Shown: piece by piece, positions 10,117-31,170 of the stretch
How positions within the stretch are numbered: the stretch's first letter is position 1
Layout of the letters: every line of letters starts with the position of its first letter
DNA from: Crambe crambe
Taxonomy: Eukaryota > Porifera > Demospongiae > Poecilosclerida > Crambeidae
Assembly (NCBI GenBank): GCA_963924555.1
Contig: OZ004588.1
Location: 1,240,001 to 1,304,000 of the forward strand
DNA length: 64,000 bases
Direction of reading: 5' to 3'
Program-made: the position numbers and the translations under genes
The notes under the pieces: generated by a model
What the model saw: only the letters and a program-made list of their open reading frames with translations
What the model was told of the DNA's origin: nothing
Database searches by the model: none

Positions 10117-13100
10117 ATGAAGTCTATCTTTCTACTTGCTGTATTTTGGGGGTACTTTCTCTCTACTGAAGCATGTGGTAAATTTTTGCAACAATAAAAT
10201 GCCTACATATTTTCATAGAGTATTAATTTTATTTTTGAATGGTGCATAGCTCGACTGAGGGTTGATAACTTAAATCCAACAGAAGAGATGGGATTTGTGG
10301 AATTATGTGTGGAGTTCACTGCTACACCTCTTCAAACAGGTGGTTCTATCACTCTCCAAACCTCAACCTCTGGAGCAAATGGTATGTAAGGACAGTGACC
10401 AGTCATTAAATTAAGCTTTCAAATGATTGCAGCTGCAGTATTTCTTATGGTAGATGAAAAGCCTTTCTCCTACTGTGTAATAAGAGCATGCTATTCTAAT
10501 ATTACAATATAACTAATGATCTCTTTCCTCCTTAATTTATTTATTTATTTATTTTTGCAGCCCCTCAAGACTTCATTCCTCTACCCATCACTCCTATTCC
10601 AGTCCCAGCCGGCCAAGTGTCAGACATCTGCAGAAATGTGACAATCAATACAGATAACATCATAGAGACCACTGAACTGTTTATCGCAACAGTGAGCAGC
10701 AATGACATTACTCTGTGTCTGGAAATGACCACAGTCACTGTACAAATTACCGACAGCACAGGTGAATCACTCACTCACTCACTCACTAGCAATATAGTAA
10801 AAACCTGTCTCCTCATAATGAGATCACTCACTCTATCATAAGGTACTAGCTAAGGCGGGGGAATTACGATCCGACACTAAAAATAGTGATATTCCAGTCG
10901 GTCTAGTAGGAGAAACAAAGATTATCGGAATTGCCCCACCTTACCTTATCCCAACAGAACCTAGCTATTTATAAAGTTTACAAGCTTCATATAACATGTA
11001 GCTACATGAGATGTAGCTAAAATGCTCCATTATCACAAATTAATGTCACTAATTTTACTATGCTGGCTTAAACAGAGGTATTTCACCCAATTTAAGAGTT
11101 CTAGTTAGTCCACTAGCTATAGGAGAGCTTTCTATGCATACTCAAATGGTAGATGGAGCACCTTGAAGTTTGAATATGAGATGATCAAGCCATTACTATT
11201 TTGTCTTTTCTAGTTCTTCCAATGAGATTCACAAGTAGAATGTTCCGGAGTAGTAATGAGGCGGGTGTGGTCGATGTTTGTGTTGAACTGTTGTCAGGGA
11301 CAGTAGAAACACCCACTACTTACGGAATTTCAATTGTACAAGGAGGAACAGCCACAAGTAAGACTTAGTAGATGAATGCTACATAGCTAGCTTCAATATC
11401 AGACTTACATGGGGAGTAGCTATAGTATGGTTATCAGTTACTTAGGGGTAACCAACACTTTCGAATACCTAGCTGAAATTATTCAGCAATACCTTTTTGT
11501 TTTGTTTTTAGTTGTTTTTTTAATAGATAGCAATTTACATTAGTCATAGCATGATGGTAGCTAACCACATAATATTGTGGTTTTTTTAGTTTTTTAATTT
11601 TGTTCATGTTTTGATGTTTTGTTTAACAGGTCTAGTGGACTTCATTCTTCAAGCTCCCACCATAACTGTTACTCAGAGCAATTCTGGAGCTATTCCCTGC
11701 TCGCGATTTACTGTCATACCTGACACCATCATTGAAGAGGATGAGAGTGTGGTGGTTACTTTGAGTTCAAATCATTTTAAACTCATGGAAGGAGATGCAA
11801 CAGTTGTAATCACAGATGATGATGGTAAGATACGACCACATGATGAATACATGTTGTAGCTGGATGAAAGTCACATGACTGTCATATGACTATGGAAGTT
11901 AACTCTATCTGTACCTAGCAATAATAGATTGGGAGAGGTAGCCCTTTATTGTGTATAGAGTTTCAAATTGTGCAAACTGTATCAATCGGAGTGTATGCTA
12001 GCTAAGCCACCAACCTCATCTCCTGCTAGGTATGACCTTTCTGTAACAGAGGCACATACATATCTAACTAGCCCTACCCCTAGCCCTTGGTGGGGCTGGG
12101 GAAAAAATTTCGACCTGCCATCCCCATGGCTGAAATTTGGCCACAAGTAAAATGGCTAACTCTATAGCTATGTAACTATTTGATCGGAAACTGGACAAAA
12201 TAAGTTTTGTTTTTCTAAAGAAAATTTACTGGGGCAAGTGCCCCATTTGCCCTAGCTAGCTACTCCTCTGGAATCTTTCTACTATTAAGGACATTTATAT
12301 TACCAAACGGTTATTTTTGTTATTATTACAATCCAGATACCTGACTTATAAACCTTTTGGGGTGTGGTTTAGCTACAACAGGCACATAATATTATATCCA
12401 CTAGGAGCAACGTTGAGTTTGGTGTCTTCATCTGCACAAATCTCTGAGGGGAACTCGGGGACCACTAACGTATCTTTGTGTGTTCGTTTGGGCTCCAACC
12501 TTGCTCTTACTCGAGAGATAGTGGTCATTCTCAATACAATTGGAGTCACAGCAGGTAAACAAAAACAGTTATAAAACTTGTGCAAATTCATTATTAATTC
12601 TCATGCCTTGCTAGGATCTTAACAAAATATGCACTCACTGGCTCCTCCATCTACAAAAATGATGTTTAAATAGTTCGTTATTTTGTTCCTTTTTCTCAGA
12701 CTCAAGAGATTATCTAGAGCTGGTGAATGTTTCTCTCACATTTCCTTCGGACTCCGTTCAGAATTCCCAGCAATGCACAGTGGTGCAGGTTGTTGGAGAT
12801 CTTATCCGTGAGGGAGATGAGCTATTTAGGGTGGATCTACGACCACAGAACACTAATGACATAATCACGATGCAATCCTTCAGAGTGACAATTGAAAATG
12901 ATGGAGATAGTAAGTTCTCTCTTGCAACTTTGGGTGGTATGTAAATAGCTACTTGAGACTAATGGTCAGTAGCTAGATTCCCATAAGAATGAACTTTCAA
13001 TAAAGATGCTTCTAATGTGCAAAATAACTTTCAAATCCTTCCTTCAGCCATTGAGGACTGTGGTGAATTGCCTGATCCACTGAATGGAACAGTCACTGAA

Positions 13101-16100
13101 ACCCCCAACACTTTGGAGAACAGCACAGCAAGGTATTCCTGCGACCCAGGCTTCACTTTACAAGGGACTGAGACCAGAACATGTTTGATGACAGGAATGT
13201 GGTCCAATTTAGCATCAACTTGTCAACGTATGTACTTTTATGTACAAATACACTTAACCTTAATAGAGAGGTGATCTCATTACAGGGTAATGTGATTAGA
13301 CAGGTTTCACACTGTAGCTGGAATGGGTACACTGTTGGGACATTGGTCTCATTACAGGGTCATGATGGTCCAGGGTGGTCTCATGATTAGGGTATTAGAC
13401 AGTCTTCTCTGTAAAACCCACTAATAGAAGATAGAAGATCAAAGCTATGTCCAACAGTAGACTAGCAGTGAAACATGTCTAATCACTGAGACCACCTCTC
13501 TATTAAAGCCATCACCATGTTCCCCAACAGCACCTATTCCAAACCTCTCCGCTAGTCATGCCACCCTGCCTCTCTATTAAGGCCACTCCACCATGTCCCA
13601 ACAGCACCTATTTTCCCAGGCTCTCTGTGCACGGAGAGCCTGGGAACAAGGCTACTATTCTAGCTACAGTGAAACCTGTCTAATCATGCCACACTATGGG
13701 TTTAGAGTAAAGGAATTTACCTTTTTCCCTTTCCCATGCAGTCAGAGATTGTGGCAATCTCCCCAATCCAGAAGGGGGAAGAGTCGACTCCAATCCCTCA
13801 ACATTCCAGTCAGTGGCAGTGTACACATGCAATATGTCCTTCGTCCTGAGCAGCGGGGGGACAACTTTCAACCGAACATGTCAGGCAGATGGAATGTGGG
13901 GAGGCTCTGCCCCAACTTGCAGTAAGTATGCATGCAACTCTCACTACTAGTTACAGTGGAAGTTCCACTCCAAAGGGGATAAACCTCTTAACTAAGGACA
14001 ATCTAAAACTATACCGCTATATAATTATATAAAATGACCTCCAAAAAGAGGACAACCTCTCTACAAAGGACAGAAGGCTTGGTCCCAAGCATGTCCATTA
14101 TTCAGAAGATTCACATTGCTGGTCACAACTTATGATAGCTAGAGCTAGCTAGCCAGACCATGGAATGACGATATTGAAAAAGCTCAACGTAGCTAATACC
14201 ATATTCATCTCTCCATTCTCCCTTCTAGTTGCAGACTGTGGCAGTTTGTCGAATCCTTCCAATGGAAATGTCTCCTTCCCATCCACCACCTTCCAATCAG
14301 TGGCGAGCTACATGTGTGATCCAGGGCACAGTTTGGTAGGTGAGAGCAGTAGGACTTGTGATGGCAATGGAATGTGGTCAGGAACAGCACCCACCTGTGA
14401 AGGTCAGTCTACTCCTACCCCTCTTCCCTCCTGTTTTCTCTTCCTCCTCCGTTATTGGAGACCACCTCTCTATTAAAGCCATCACCATGTTCCCCAACAG
14501 CACCTATTCCAAACCTCTCCGCTAATCATGCCACCCTGCCTCTCTATTAAGGCCACTCCACCATGTCCCAACAGCACCTATTTTCCCAGGCTCTCTGTGC
14601 ACGGAGAGCCTGGGAACAAGGCTACTATTCTAGCTACAGTGAAACCTGTCTAATCATGCTACACTATGAGTTTAGAGTAAAAGAGTTTACCTTTTTCCCT
14701 TTCCCATGCAGTCAGAGATTGTGGCACTCTCCCCGATCCAGTAGGGGGAAGAGTCGACTCCAATCCCTCAACATTCCAGTCAGTGGCAGTGTACACTTGC
14801 AATATGTCCTTCATCCTGAGCAGCGGGGGGACTACTTTCAACCGAACATGTCAGGCAGATGGAATGTGGGGAGGCTCTGCCCCTACTTGCAGTAAGTATG
14901 CATGGTAACTCTTACTACTAGTTACAGTGGAAGTTCCACTCCAAAGGGGATAAACCTCTTAACTAAGGACAATCTAAAACTATACCTCTATAATTATATA
15001 AAATGACTTCAAAAAGAGGACAACCTCTCTACAAAGGACAGAGTATGTCCATTATTCAGAAGATTCACATTGCTGGTCACACCTTATGATAGCTAGAGCT
15101 AGCTAGCCAGACCATGGAATGACAATATTGAAAAAGCTCTAGCTAACACCATAGCTATAGCTACATCTCTCCATTCTCCCTTCTAGTTGCTGACTGTGGC
15201 AGTTTGTCGAATCCTTCCAATGGAAATGTCTCCTTCCCATCCACCACCTTCCAATCAGTAGCGAGCTACATGTGTGATCCAGGGCATAGTTTGGTGGGTG
15301 AGAGTAGTAGGACTTGTGATGGCAATGGAATGTGGTCAGGAACAGCACCCACCTGTGAAGGTCAGTTTACTCCTACCCCTCTTCCCTCCTGCTTTCTCTC
15401 CCCCTCCTCCTTTCCCTTCTCCCTCCCTCCTCCCCTACCTACCTGTCCTTTTTCCTTTACCCTAAGCTATGTAGCTACATCTTTCCCCTGTTCCCATCCT
15501 TCCCCTATCCCTCCCCTCTCCTTCCCTTCCTCCTAACCTCCTTCTCCCCTCTTCCTCCTTTCTCCCTACCCGTCTCTCTCTTTCTCTCTCACCATCCTTC
15601 CCTCTCTCTCTCTCTCTCTCTCTCTCTCCCCTTGCTATCACTGTACCTACATAATTTATTATGTATGCTCTATCTCCTAGTTGACTGTGGTGCTCTACCT
15701 CCTCTCATGAATGGAAATATAATGACTTCTGGGAGTGGTGCCACAGTGGTGGGCACACAAGCCACATACAGCTGCATGGAAAATTTCACTCTCCTTGGTG
15801 ATAACATGAGAGTCTGTATGGCGAGTGGAGAGTGGAGTCCCAGTGCACCAACCTGTGAAAGTAAGGCAGCTGCTATTCACCATTAGATGAATGGCATGCA
15901 TAGCTAGCTACGTATCTTTAAGTTGGAAGTAGCTGAGCTAGAAGGAAGTTCTGTATGGCTGAGGGTGGAGGGGAAGGGAGAAAGAGGGAGGGAAGAAGGG
16001 AGGAGGGGGAAGGGGGGGGGGGGGGGGGGAGGTGGAGGCAAAAATGCACTTGGGGCAATGCCCCAGGTGCTCACCCAACAATAGCTATTAGTACTATAGC

Positions 16101-17384
16101 TAGTGATCTTTTGTAAAATTTTCACCCCTCGACAGACTTGAATCCTGTTATTCAGAGCAGTGCTGAAAATATGCCAGTTCCCATTGACCAGAGAGCAACT
16201 GCCAATTGCACAGTCCTAGATATATCTGATACTCTGCTTTCATCCGTAACGATCACCTGGTTCGATCCCCGCAATGTCAGAGTCACCACAATGAATGGAG
16301 TCAGATTCTTGGAAGTGGATCTTGGAGTTTCAGGGACATATACATGCAATATTGTGATCAATTCCACTTTGCTAGCAGAGGCAATGGTTATCAATTCAAC
16401 TTTTCCCTTCAGTAGGGATGGTATGTGTGTACAGCGAGTGTAGATTATGTCTAACTATTTGGCTATAGTAATTGTGACAATCCCAGGGGTTATAATATTA
16501 TAGAGACAGATTTTTTTTTCTAGCTAGATAGCTAACCAGTAGCTAGCCTTGGGGCTGAAATTTGGTGTGGTGACAGTCCAACCACATGATAGAGTTAATT
16601 AAACATTGCTACATATGTATATACTTCATGAAAAGGAACAGTACTGTATTTGATTTCTTACATATCTGGGAATGTCATAGCTACTAATCTGTCACAGCTT
16701 TTACAATTATAAGTACACTACTAGCTAGCTATGTACAGTGGAGCCTCCAAATAATGGATGAACTTGGGACTCATCTTTTGTATTGAGTACATTGCCCTTT
16801 GTTAAAGTGTCCCTTTATTAAAGGTTCCACTGTATCTGTATAATACTTTGTTAACTCAGAGGTTAAACCCATAGAGTGACCTTTTAATCGCAATAGCTGA
16901 AGAGCAATAACTAGCTAAGCAATGAATTTGAAATTTCTGCAGCGTTGACTGCTGAGTTACCTGCAACATCTCCAGACAACAGTAACCTCATCATTGGACT
17001 GGTATTAGGAGTAGGCGGGGCTCTAGTTCTCATTATTGTCTGTGTCGGTACCCTCGTCGTTTGTGCACTGTGTGTGCGGAAGAAGAAGAACTACAAGAAA
17101 TATGTCCTTCCTTATCGCTCTTATATGGAAGGTAAGCAAAACTTTAATAGTCATTTTATCTTTCACAGCTAGAGTGGTTATTCTCTTGGATAGCTAGCTA
17201 GCTGTTCTCATATAGACATGTTGTTTTTTTACTCTCTACAGCTAACAAGAATAGCCTACGAGAGCATTCTAATGAAGTAGGTGATGGCAACGAGATTCGG
17301 CTGTGGGAAAATGGAAGAAGGGAACATGTACTGGAGGCTGTTGATAACCTTGACAAAAGAAGTTCAAGAGTGTCTACTACTTAA
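10117..17384 (+). CDS. Gene B: Calx-beta/CCP/Ig-like transmembrane receptor
   Basis: About 925 residues from sixteen exons: 10117-10177, 10250-10381, 10561-10761, 11214-11357, 11630-11824, 12405-12554, 12700-12909, 13048-13227, 13742-13921, 14229-14402, 14712-14891, 15187-15360, 15681-15860, 16136-16420, 16943-17131, 17242-17384. All fourteen internal exons are multiples of three and all introns are phase 1. Order: signal peptide MKSIFLLAVFWGYFLSTEAC; three Calx-beta domains from six exons (DNIIETTELF, DTIIEEDESV, DLIREGDELF); six CCP exons with the DCG...Y.C...C...G.W...APTC pattern; an Ig-like exon with ITWF and GTYTCN; a membrane helix about NLIIGLVLGVGGALVLIIV; then a short basic tail, RKKKNYKKYVLPYRSY onward. 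CCP modules bind proteins or glycans in complement regulators, selectins and a described sponge aggregation receptor. A surface adhesion role is inferred. Confidence 0.85.
10851..10943. mobile_element. 93-bp MITE with 20-bp inverted ends
   Basis: The left end TAAGGCGGGGGAATTACGAT matches the inverted right end TAAGGTGGGGCAATTCCGAT at 17 of 20 positions. It lies in an intron of gene B just after the third exon. It has no coding capacity, and the flanks show no clear target duplication. Confidence 0.5.
13491..15410. repeat. 970-bp tandem segmental duplication inside gene B
   Basis: The segment from 13491 recurs from 14461, a shift of 970 bp, and each copy holds two CCP exons (13742 and 14229; 14712 and 15187) with their introns. 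Introns match almost as closely as exons, apart from small indels that reduce the shift to 958 bp by the second exon pair. Matching introns argue for a recent event. It raised the CCP count from four to six without breaking frame because all four exons are phase 1-1. Confidence 0.9.
13614..13645. repeat. short foldback, TCCCAGGCTCTC arms
   Basis: Twelve-base arms TCCCAGGCTCTC and GAGAGCCTGGGA surround an 8-base loop. The same hairpin is repeated at 14584-14615 through the 970-bp duplication, and related longer arms bound the element at 60846-60931. Confidence 0.6.
15598..15628. repeat. (CT)n and pyrimidine-rich tract
   Basis: CT-repeat inside a roughly 250-bp strongly pyrimidine-rich intron segment (about 15370-15630) before the last CCP exon of gene B. 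Confidence 0.75.
16736..16832. mobile_element. MITE of the CAGTGGAACC family
   Basis: Begins TA-CAGTGGAGCCTCC and ends AGGTTCCACTG-TA, both with flanking TA, in the intron before the transmembrane exon of gene B. The body includes the family phrases AATAATGGA and GTCCCTTTATTAAAGG. Confidence 0.6.
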
Positions 17385-17552
17385 AACTGACTTGCAAAAA
17401 CTCTTTTTCTAGCTACATTTCCTAGTATAGGCTTACACAACACTATTTTCCTCACATCTATATATAATAGTCATTGCATTGTACTGCGCATGTGCAATTA
17501 CAAAATATTAATATCGCAAAAATAAAAGCGGGTGTTAAAAAATTGCCAATCC

Positions 17553-25158
<7,606 letters not shown>

Positions 25159-25330
25159 CTAGCTATCAATTGATAAGAACAGACAATAAGAATGGACAAT
25201 AATCATAATAATACTTTCTCTCAACTATATAAGTGATAATCTTGTAAATATGCTAGCTACTGCTACATCAATCACTTGTTTGATAATACTTACTGTTTCT
25301 TTTTTGAGTTATAGTTTCTATCTGTTCACT
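25159..25330. other. tail-to-tail gap between gene C and the dynein gene
   Basis: Only 172 bp separate the stop codon of gene C from that of the convergent dynein heavy chain, so their 3' untranslated regions must be very short or overlap. No canonical AATAAA was seen on either strand in this gap. Confidence 0.7.
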
Positions 25331-28300
25331 TTATATGCTGAGGAGAAGGCACACACCTGCAATGGTCCACTTAGCAGCCTTCTCTTTGGTTTTCAGGTTA
25401 AAGGTCCAGACATAAGTCGGTCCACGTTGACGGGTTTTATAGACAGGACACTGGTACATGTTTCGACTATCCATCTTATCAACGAGTATTGCCTTGATGA
25501 ATATGACAGGCATGTTAGGGGTGAGTTCCTTCAATTTGGATTCTTGAATGAGGCCAGTTTGGATATCCCATCGAGCTCCTTCCATGAAAAGTCCACAAAC
25601 GTAGGCACCCTCTCTGGGAGGACTTGAGAAATCCTCACGCTGTTTTTTGGTGACATCACATTGTAGACACATCTTATCCAGTGGCCACTCATTCTTACGA
25701 GCCATAGACTGCATGATAGCAGTGAGGAAAGATTGCGGATTGAAAAACCCTGCCAACCAAATGCAAGAAGGCATGGCAAAGTCCGATACCCAGTTCTCCA
25801 ATTCTCTGATTCTGGCAAGAAGATCAGCGTACCAAGCTGTCAAGCCATTCATGGATGGATAAGCTCGCTTGGTCCATCTTTCAGGAACTTTATCAAAGAA
25901 TAAAGCATTTTCAAGGTTTTCCATGTCAGCAGTAATGGTGAGTTCACCCTAGAGGGAGAGACAGGAAAGAATGATTCATGAGTTAATGAGGCAATGGCTG
26001 AGATAGAACTACAGTTTCATATTAACTCGGTTACCTTTAAACCAAGATCAAGTTGTTTTAGCGATTGACGGATTTCAGAAGTCAGCGTGTTCATCCGCTC
26101 ACACTCTTGCAGGGCCACCAGGACATACGGTGTCTTGTCTTCAGCTCTGCCATGCAGTTCCATCATGTTGAATGCACTCGGCAGTTTATCAAGGATTTCA
26201 TCTAACACAGACTTCACCTGAGAGAATAATTATTGTGGGCAAATGTTGGGATGCCTCCTCAAGTCCTCCCAACAAAGGACACAAAGACCTAGCTACACCT
26301 TGTCATAATTATTTATTTATAGAACAGGACATTACAAGCTAACTAAGCCACACCCACTTGATTTACAATTTAAACACTATGTGTCATTCAGTTCTGTTAG
26401 TTGTCGTAATATTCAAGATTTGAAAACTAACTCATCTCCTTGCAACGCAACTCACGCTTGGACTAGCATAACTGGTGCTCAGGCATCTGTCTAGCCCAAC
26501 AGCAAAATTTTTGTGGATTAATACACGAAAACAAAAATTTTAACCCACAAATTACTTCTCTAATTTCTTATCCCTAAAAACATTGAGAGGTTGTAGTGTC
26601 TGTACTGTGGATAGATAATACAGAACTCGCCTGTTCCTCCCTGGTATTCCCAGAAGCACCTGCTCCAGATGACCCTCTGGGCTGCATTTCCAATACCGTC
26701 TTGAAGAGGTTTTCAGAAGTGGTGGTGAGAAAACCAATCTCAGCGTTAGGATGGAGACCATACAGATAAGGACTCTCAGGAGGAAGGTTATCACTGATGT
26801 ATGCATGGTAGCCTTTGTAGTCCAGGTTAGGAGGCGTTGAAAACCCAGGAGCTAGCAACAGTTCACCATCAAGCTGTATGTATTAACAGAGAAAGTTATT
26901 CCCATGATTTTCTCAGTGATATTGTAGACAGTAGTGGATACACTACAGTAGAATTTCTGAATAATGGACACACTTTGGGATCGTCCTTTGTAGAGAGGTT
27001 GTCCTCTTTTTATGTATAGTTATACAAAAGGTATTTTTAGATTGTCCTTTGTTGAGATCAAGGTTTGTCCTATTCTTCACTATTACATTAGCTTGATTAT
27101 ATCAGGGTTTCTCAAAGCTAATGTCAAGATTAATTATACCTGTTCGGGTTTCATGTACTCCTCTAGGTAAGTCCTACAGAGCCTACGATCCCAGTCATCC
27201 GTTATGTGCCCTCCATACATAATCTCACCAAATAGATAACGCAAGTCAGTCCAAGGAACCTAGAATGTAAGAATATGATGGGTTAAACTATCAATAAAAA
27301 AAGGGGGTGGTAACTACTGAGAAGTAGCACTGTAGTGTCACTATTTTTTTTGTTGTCGTTGTTTTTTGTTGTTGTTGTTGTTGTTTTGTTTACCTTTGAA
27401 TTAGCTTCAATGTAGTTGTAGAGAACATTGACACTGATGGTGAGATCGCCGTTGTTGAATGGGTAGGACCTATTCCATCCCTGCGGACCAAACTTCCTCC
27501 TTTCGATGACTACTGCATGGAAGTAGATCAGGGAGAATAAGATGCTCTTGAATTCCAACTCTCGTGAACACATTTCCAAGGTATCCTGTGTGTCGAGGAA
27601 AAAGATCATAAGATTCGTATCAGTGGTACACTGAATATCTATGGCTCCAACGACAGTGATCTGACCATAGATATATTGATATGACCATGTGGATATCATT
27701 TTTAATAATACGTAAATCACCTGGTTGAAATTATCCAGTGCTTTATGTAAGTTGGCCAGCATGCCAGTTGGAGGCTCATTAGTAATCTTGATGGAGGACT
27801 CCAAAATACCCTTTCAAACAAACAAACAAAAACATTTGAATGGGATAACAAGCAATAATCAAGTAATAATATTATCGTTTAAATTAGCCACATATCCGAA
27901 TACTGGACTACTGGAAATTATACCACTGTGCCCCACCTGTGGGATTATATGTGATTCTGGAATAGGTGCTGGTTCAGCAGACATGAATACACGGTATGCG
28001 TCATGACTGCCCTGACAATATTGCTCCAGTGTCTTCTCCAACTTTGGCAACCACTTGGCCACAAGATGAATATTCTGAAGAATAACCCAGTGTCCTTCCT
28101 TAGAAGATAACTCCAATGCATTTTCTGCTACAATCTCTTGCCCCTATGATTAGAACATTATTTGAGAATTATTGTGCAGGGAAATTTATATGGATTGAGT
28201 CTATGTAACATGTATTCTTCAAAAGAACATACCTGGCCAAGAGATACATTGTGGAGATTACCATCACCAAGATTGAAGCCCAGTTTCTTCCCCACAGCTT

Positions 28301-31170
28301 CAACATCCTTGAGAGGGTCCACTCCTGGACTTAGTACAAAGAACACTGGAGTGGCTGGCCCTGTTTCCTCATACGATTCTTCGAATGGGATGGTTCGTTT
28401 CTCCACATATTTCGCACCCAATTGTTCCTCAACATACAAGCTGTATGAGGGATGAAGGGGGAAAATATCAATCTAAAATAAAAACAGACAAGTAGGGATG
28501 GCTGTGTGTAAGGTTCATGCCTAGCTTACTCCTCAATAACCACACCCATGTCAAATTTAAGAACTAAGGCTGCTAGTAATCATGAGCTAAAGTATTAAAG
28601 TATATGCCAATTTTGATTTCTGCTTGGAACTTGGAACTGTCACATATACCACGGTTATACTTAGAGAGGACTCACGCAACAGCATAGGTCATTCTGTCTG
28701 GACGAAGAGCTCTCATGATGCAAAGCTTCTGCAAGGAGTTCTTATTCTTCCATTCCTGAGGAAATTTCTCCTTCTCAGGACACTCGCTATCAACAAACTT
28801 CTTCCATCGCTTGGCAGATCCCTAAAATAACATGAGCTGAGATCATACTTTTTGTCTAACTACAGTGGAACCCCTAAATGCAAAAACCTCATAATAATTT
28901 GCCCCTTAATTAAAGTCACCTCCTTAATCAGGAGACAGTTATTACACATTTAGAGGTTCTGGCTACCATAACATCTCATTACCTCAATATCTCGATCAAG
29001 GTTTTTGAATTGTTCCATTTCAGAGAGAGCCCTGATGCCACCCCAGCTATGGTTGGAGAGGAACTCCACAGGACTAATAACATTAGGCACAGATGGGAAA
29101 CGTAGGAGAAACTCCAACTCCACAGGGTTTATATGTTTACCCATGAGCAGGATTTGGAATGCGACTTGTGATACAAATGTTAGTTTATCACACTCGAATA
29201 AACCCCGGGATGTATACATGAAGACGGAATATGTGATGCTGTCTATAAGGTTCTTGACACGTTCTTTGACATCTTCAGAAGGTGCAGCTCTCTCAATGGC
29301 TTTATGGAATACAACACTGAAGGCCTGCATGCAGTAATTAAAGAAATATAATCACTCAAAATTCACCCCAAGGCCACTATTCCACTTTACCTTAAGAGAA
29401 AATTGATAGAGAGGGTTAATTTTGTTGAGATCATTGAGGATGAAATAGAGTAGTGATGCTCTGATTGCTGCCGGACGATAAATCTCCCTTGCTTCATTAA
29501 TCTCTATCTCTGTTATCTTAGCTTCAGCCACCTTTATCAACAGGGATATTAATAATCATGGTTTTGTTTGAAAACTTCCACGGTGACTATACCTTTTGTT
29601 CAATTTCTGCAGCAGTTCTCTTCGTTATTTCCAGATTTTCTACAAGAGTAGTATCTCCCAGGAAATTTCCACCAGCTGAGGAGAGGCGAGATAACAGTGA
29701 GTCCTCAAGTTCCTTCAGTTTGATCTTGAAGTCATTTTGCTGTTTAGTTAACTCCAACTACATGGTAGCATGATAAGGTATAGTAAGTATTGCAACATGA
29801 TAAGCATGATCTCAAAATCACTGGTAGGCTATGTATTTCTTACTTTGGTTTTTTCCAGGTCGGGTCTCTCCTTAGCCACCACTTCAGCTAATAGTTGTTC
29901 TTCAAGTCCATCTCGAGTCACTGTAAAGTTTATCAGAGTTGCCTGGGCCTGTATCTCGGGCTTGTAATGGGGGTTGGCTAGTTTCGTCTGAAAGAAAGTA
30001 CTTAAAATCATATTATGATGTGCTTATTAATAGTTGCATTCATTAGTATCCTAGCAACAGAAATGTAGCTACTGTATTACCGAGTGGTGGGGTTAAAAAT
30101 TTCATGATGAAATTAATCCACAAAAACAAAAAATATTTGCAAAATTAAATTTCCCCCACAAAATTTCCAGCTATCCTTCCCTCCTCTCCCCTCACCCCAC
30201 CCTTCCATCTTTCCATGTTTCTATGCACCTGAAGGATAAATCTGAAGTTGGGGTTATAATCAATCTCCTTGTCACCGATCTTGATCGCTCTTCCCTTCTT
30301 GATGGTGAGCCTTCCCAAGAGAGGGTCCAACACTGGATCCACCGACTCTCCAATATTCTCCAATAGAAGACAATCTCCATCAGTTATAGCTCGCTCAATA
30401 GCTTCAAGATATCTATCGCAGATATATTGATTTTTAATGACGATGCATGCATGCCATCACAGTCAATTGTAGCCAATTAAATATATTTTGCTTATGAACA
30501 CAACAACGAAAACCCAAGTATATACTGACTTCCATAATGACTTTACTTACCCTTTCTGTCCAAGCCGAACAGTTTTCAGGCTGTCTCCCTCCCTAGTCTT
30601 GATCCATTTGATTCCCTGGAGCTGGGGGTCAATCATCAGTGGCCAGCGTTCAGCATTGGTGAGGATGGTTGCATTCTCAATGGACATGCGGTCATTGGGA
30701 AGGTTCTCATTGTTCCAGCGAGCAATGGTGGCTCCATCAGTCAGTAAGGAGAGGATGTCTAGATTGGGAGTCATTGGAATACGAGGCTACATCCAAATAA
30801 AATAAATAAATTTAAAGTAGCTCTCAAGTTGGCTTGGACCTTGAACCTCCCCCTCCCCTTGTCCCCTCCCTCCCTCCTCCCTTCCTATCCCCATCAATAT
30901 TGTCCACCATTTCTTCAAGGAAATGGCATTATAGAATGTCAGAGAATAATAATATTTCAGTCTAAATGAAAATATGTTTACTGACCTCTAGTGGTTCCAA
31001 GAAATTCAGCCATTTCTTAAGCATGTCAATACGATAGGATCGACTAAAACAGCCAACATATGAGAGATAGGAAGCAATTAGAAGAATATCACCAGCTAAC
31101 GTCTCTTCCTCCACTTTAAATCGCTTCACTGATTCTGCCCAGCGAACTTTCTCCGATGCTAAGCCTCCCA
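25331..31170 (-). other. dynein AAA5, AAA6 and C-terminal exons
   Basis: AAA5 landmarks are [20 protein letters not shown] and [19 protein letters not shown] (30.2-30.7 kb). The AAA6 region includes [18 protein letters not shown] (28.05 kb). The C-terminal domain runs from about 26.2 kb to the stop at 25331, with [20 protein letters not shown] and [15 protein letters not shown]. Confidence 0.85.
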
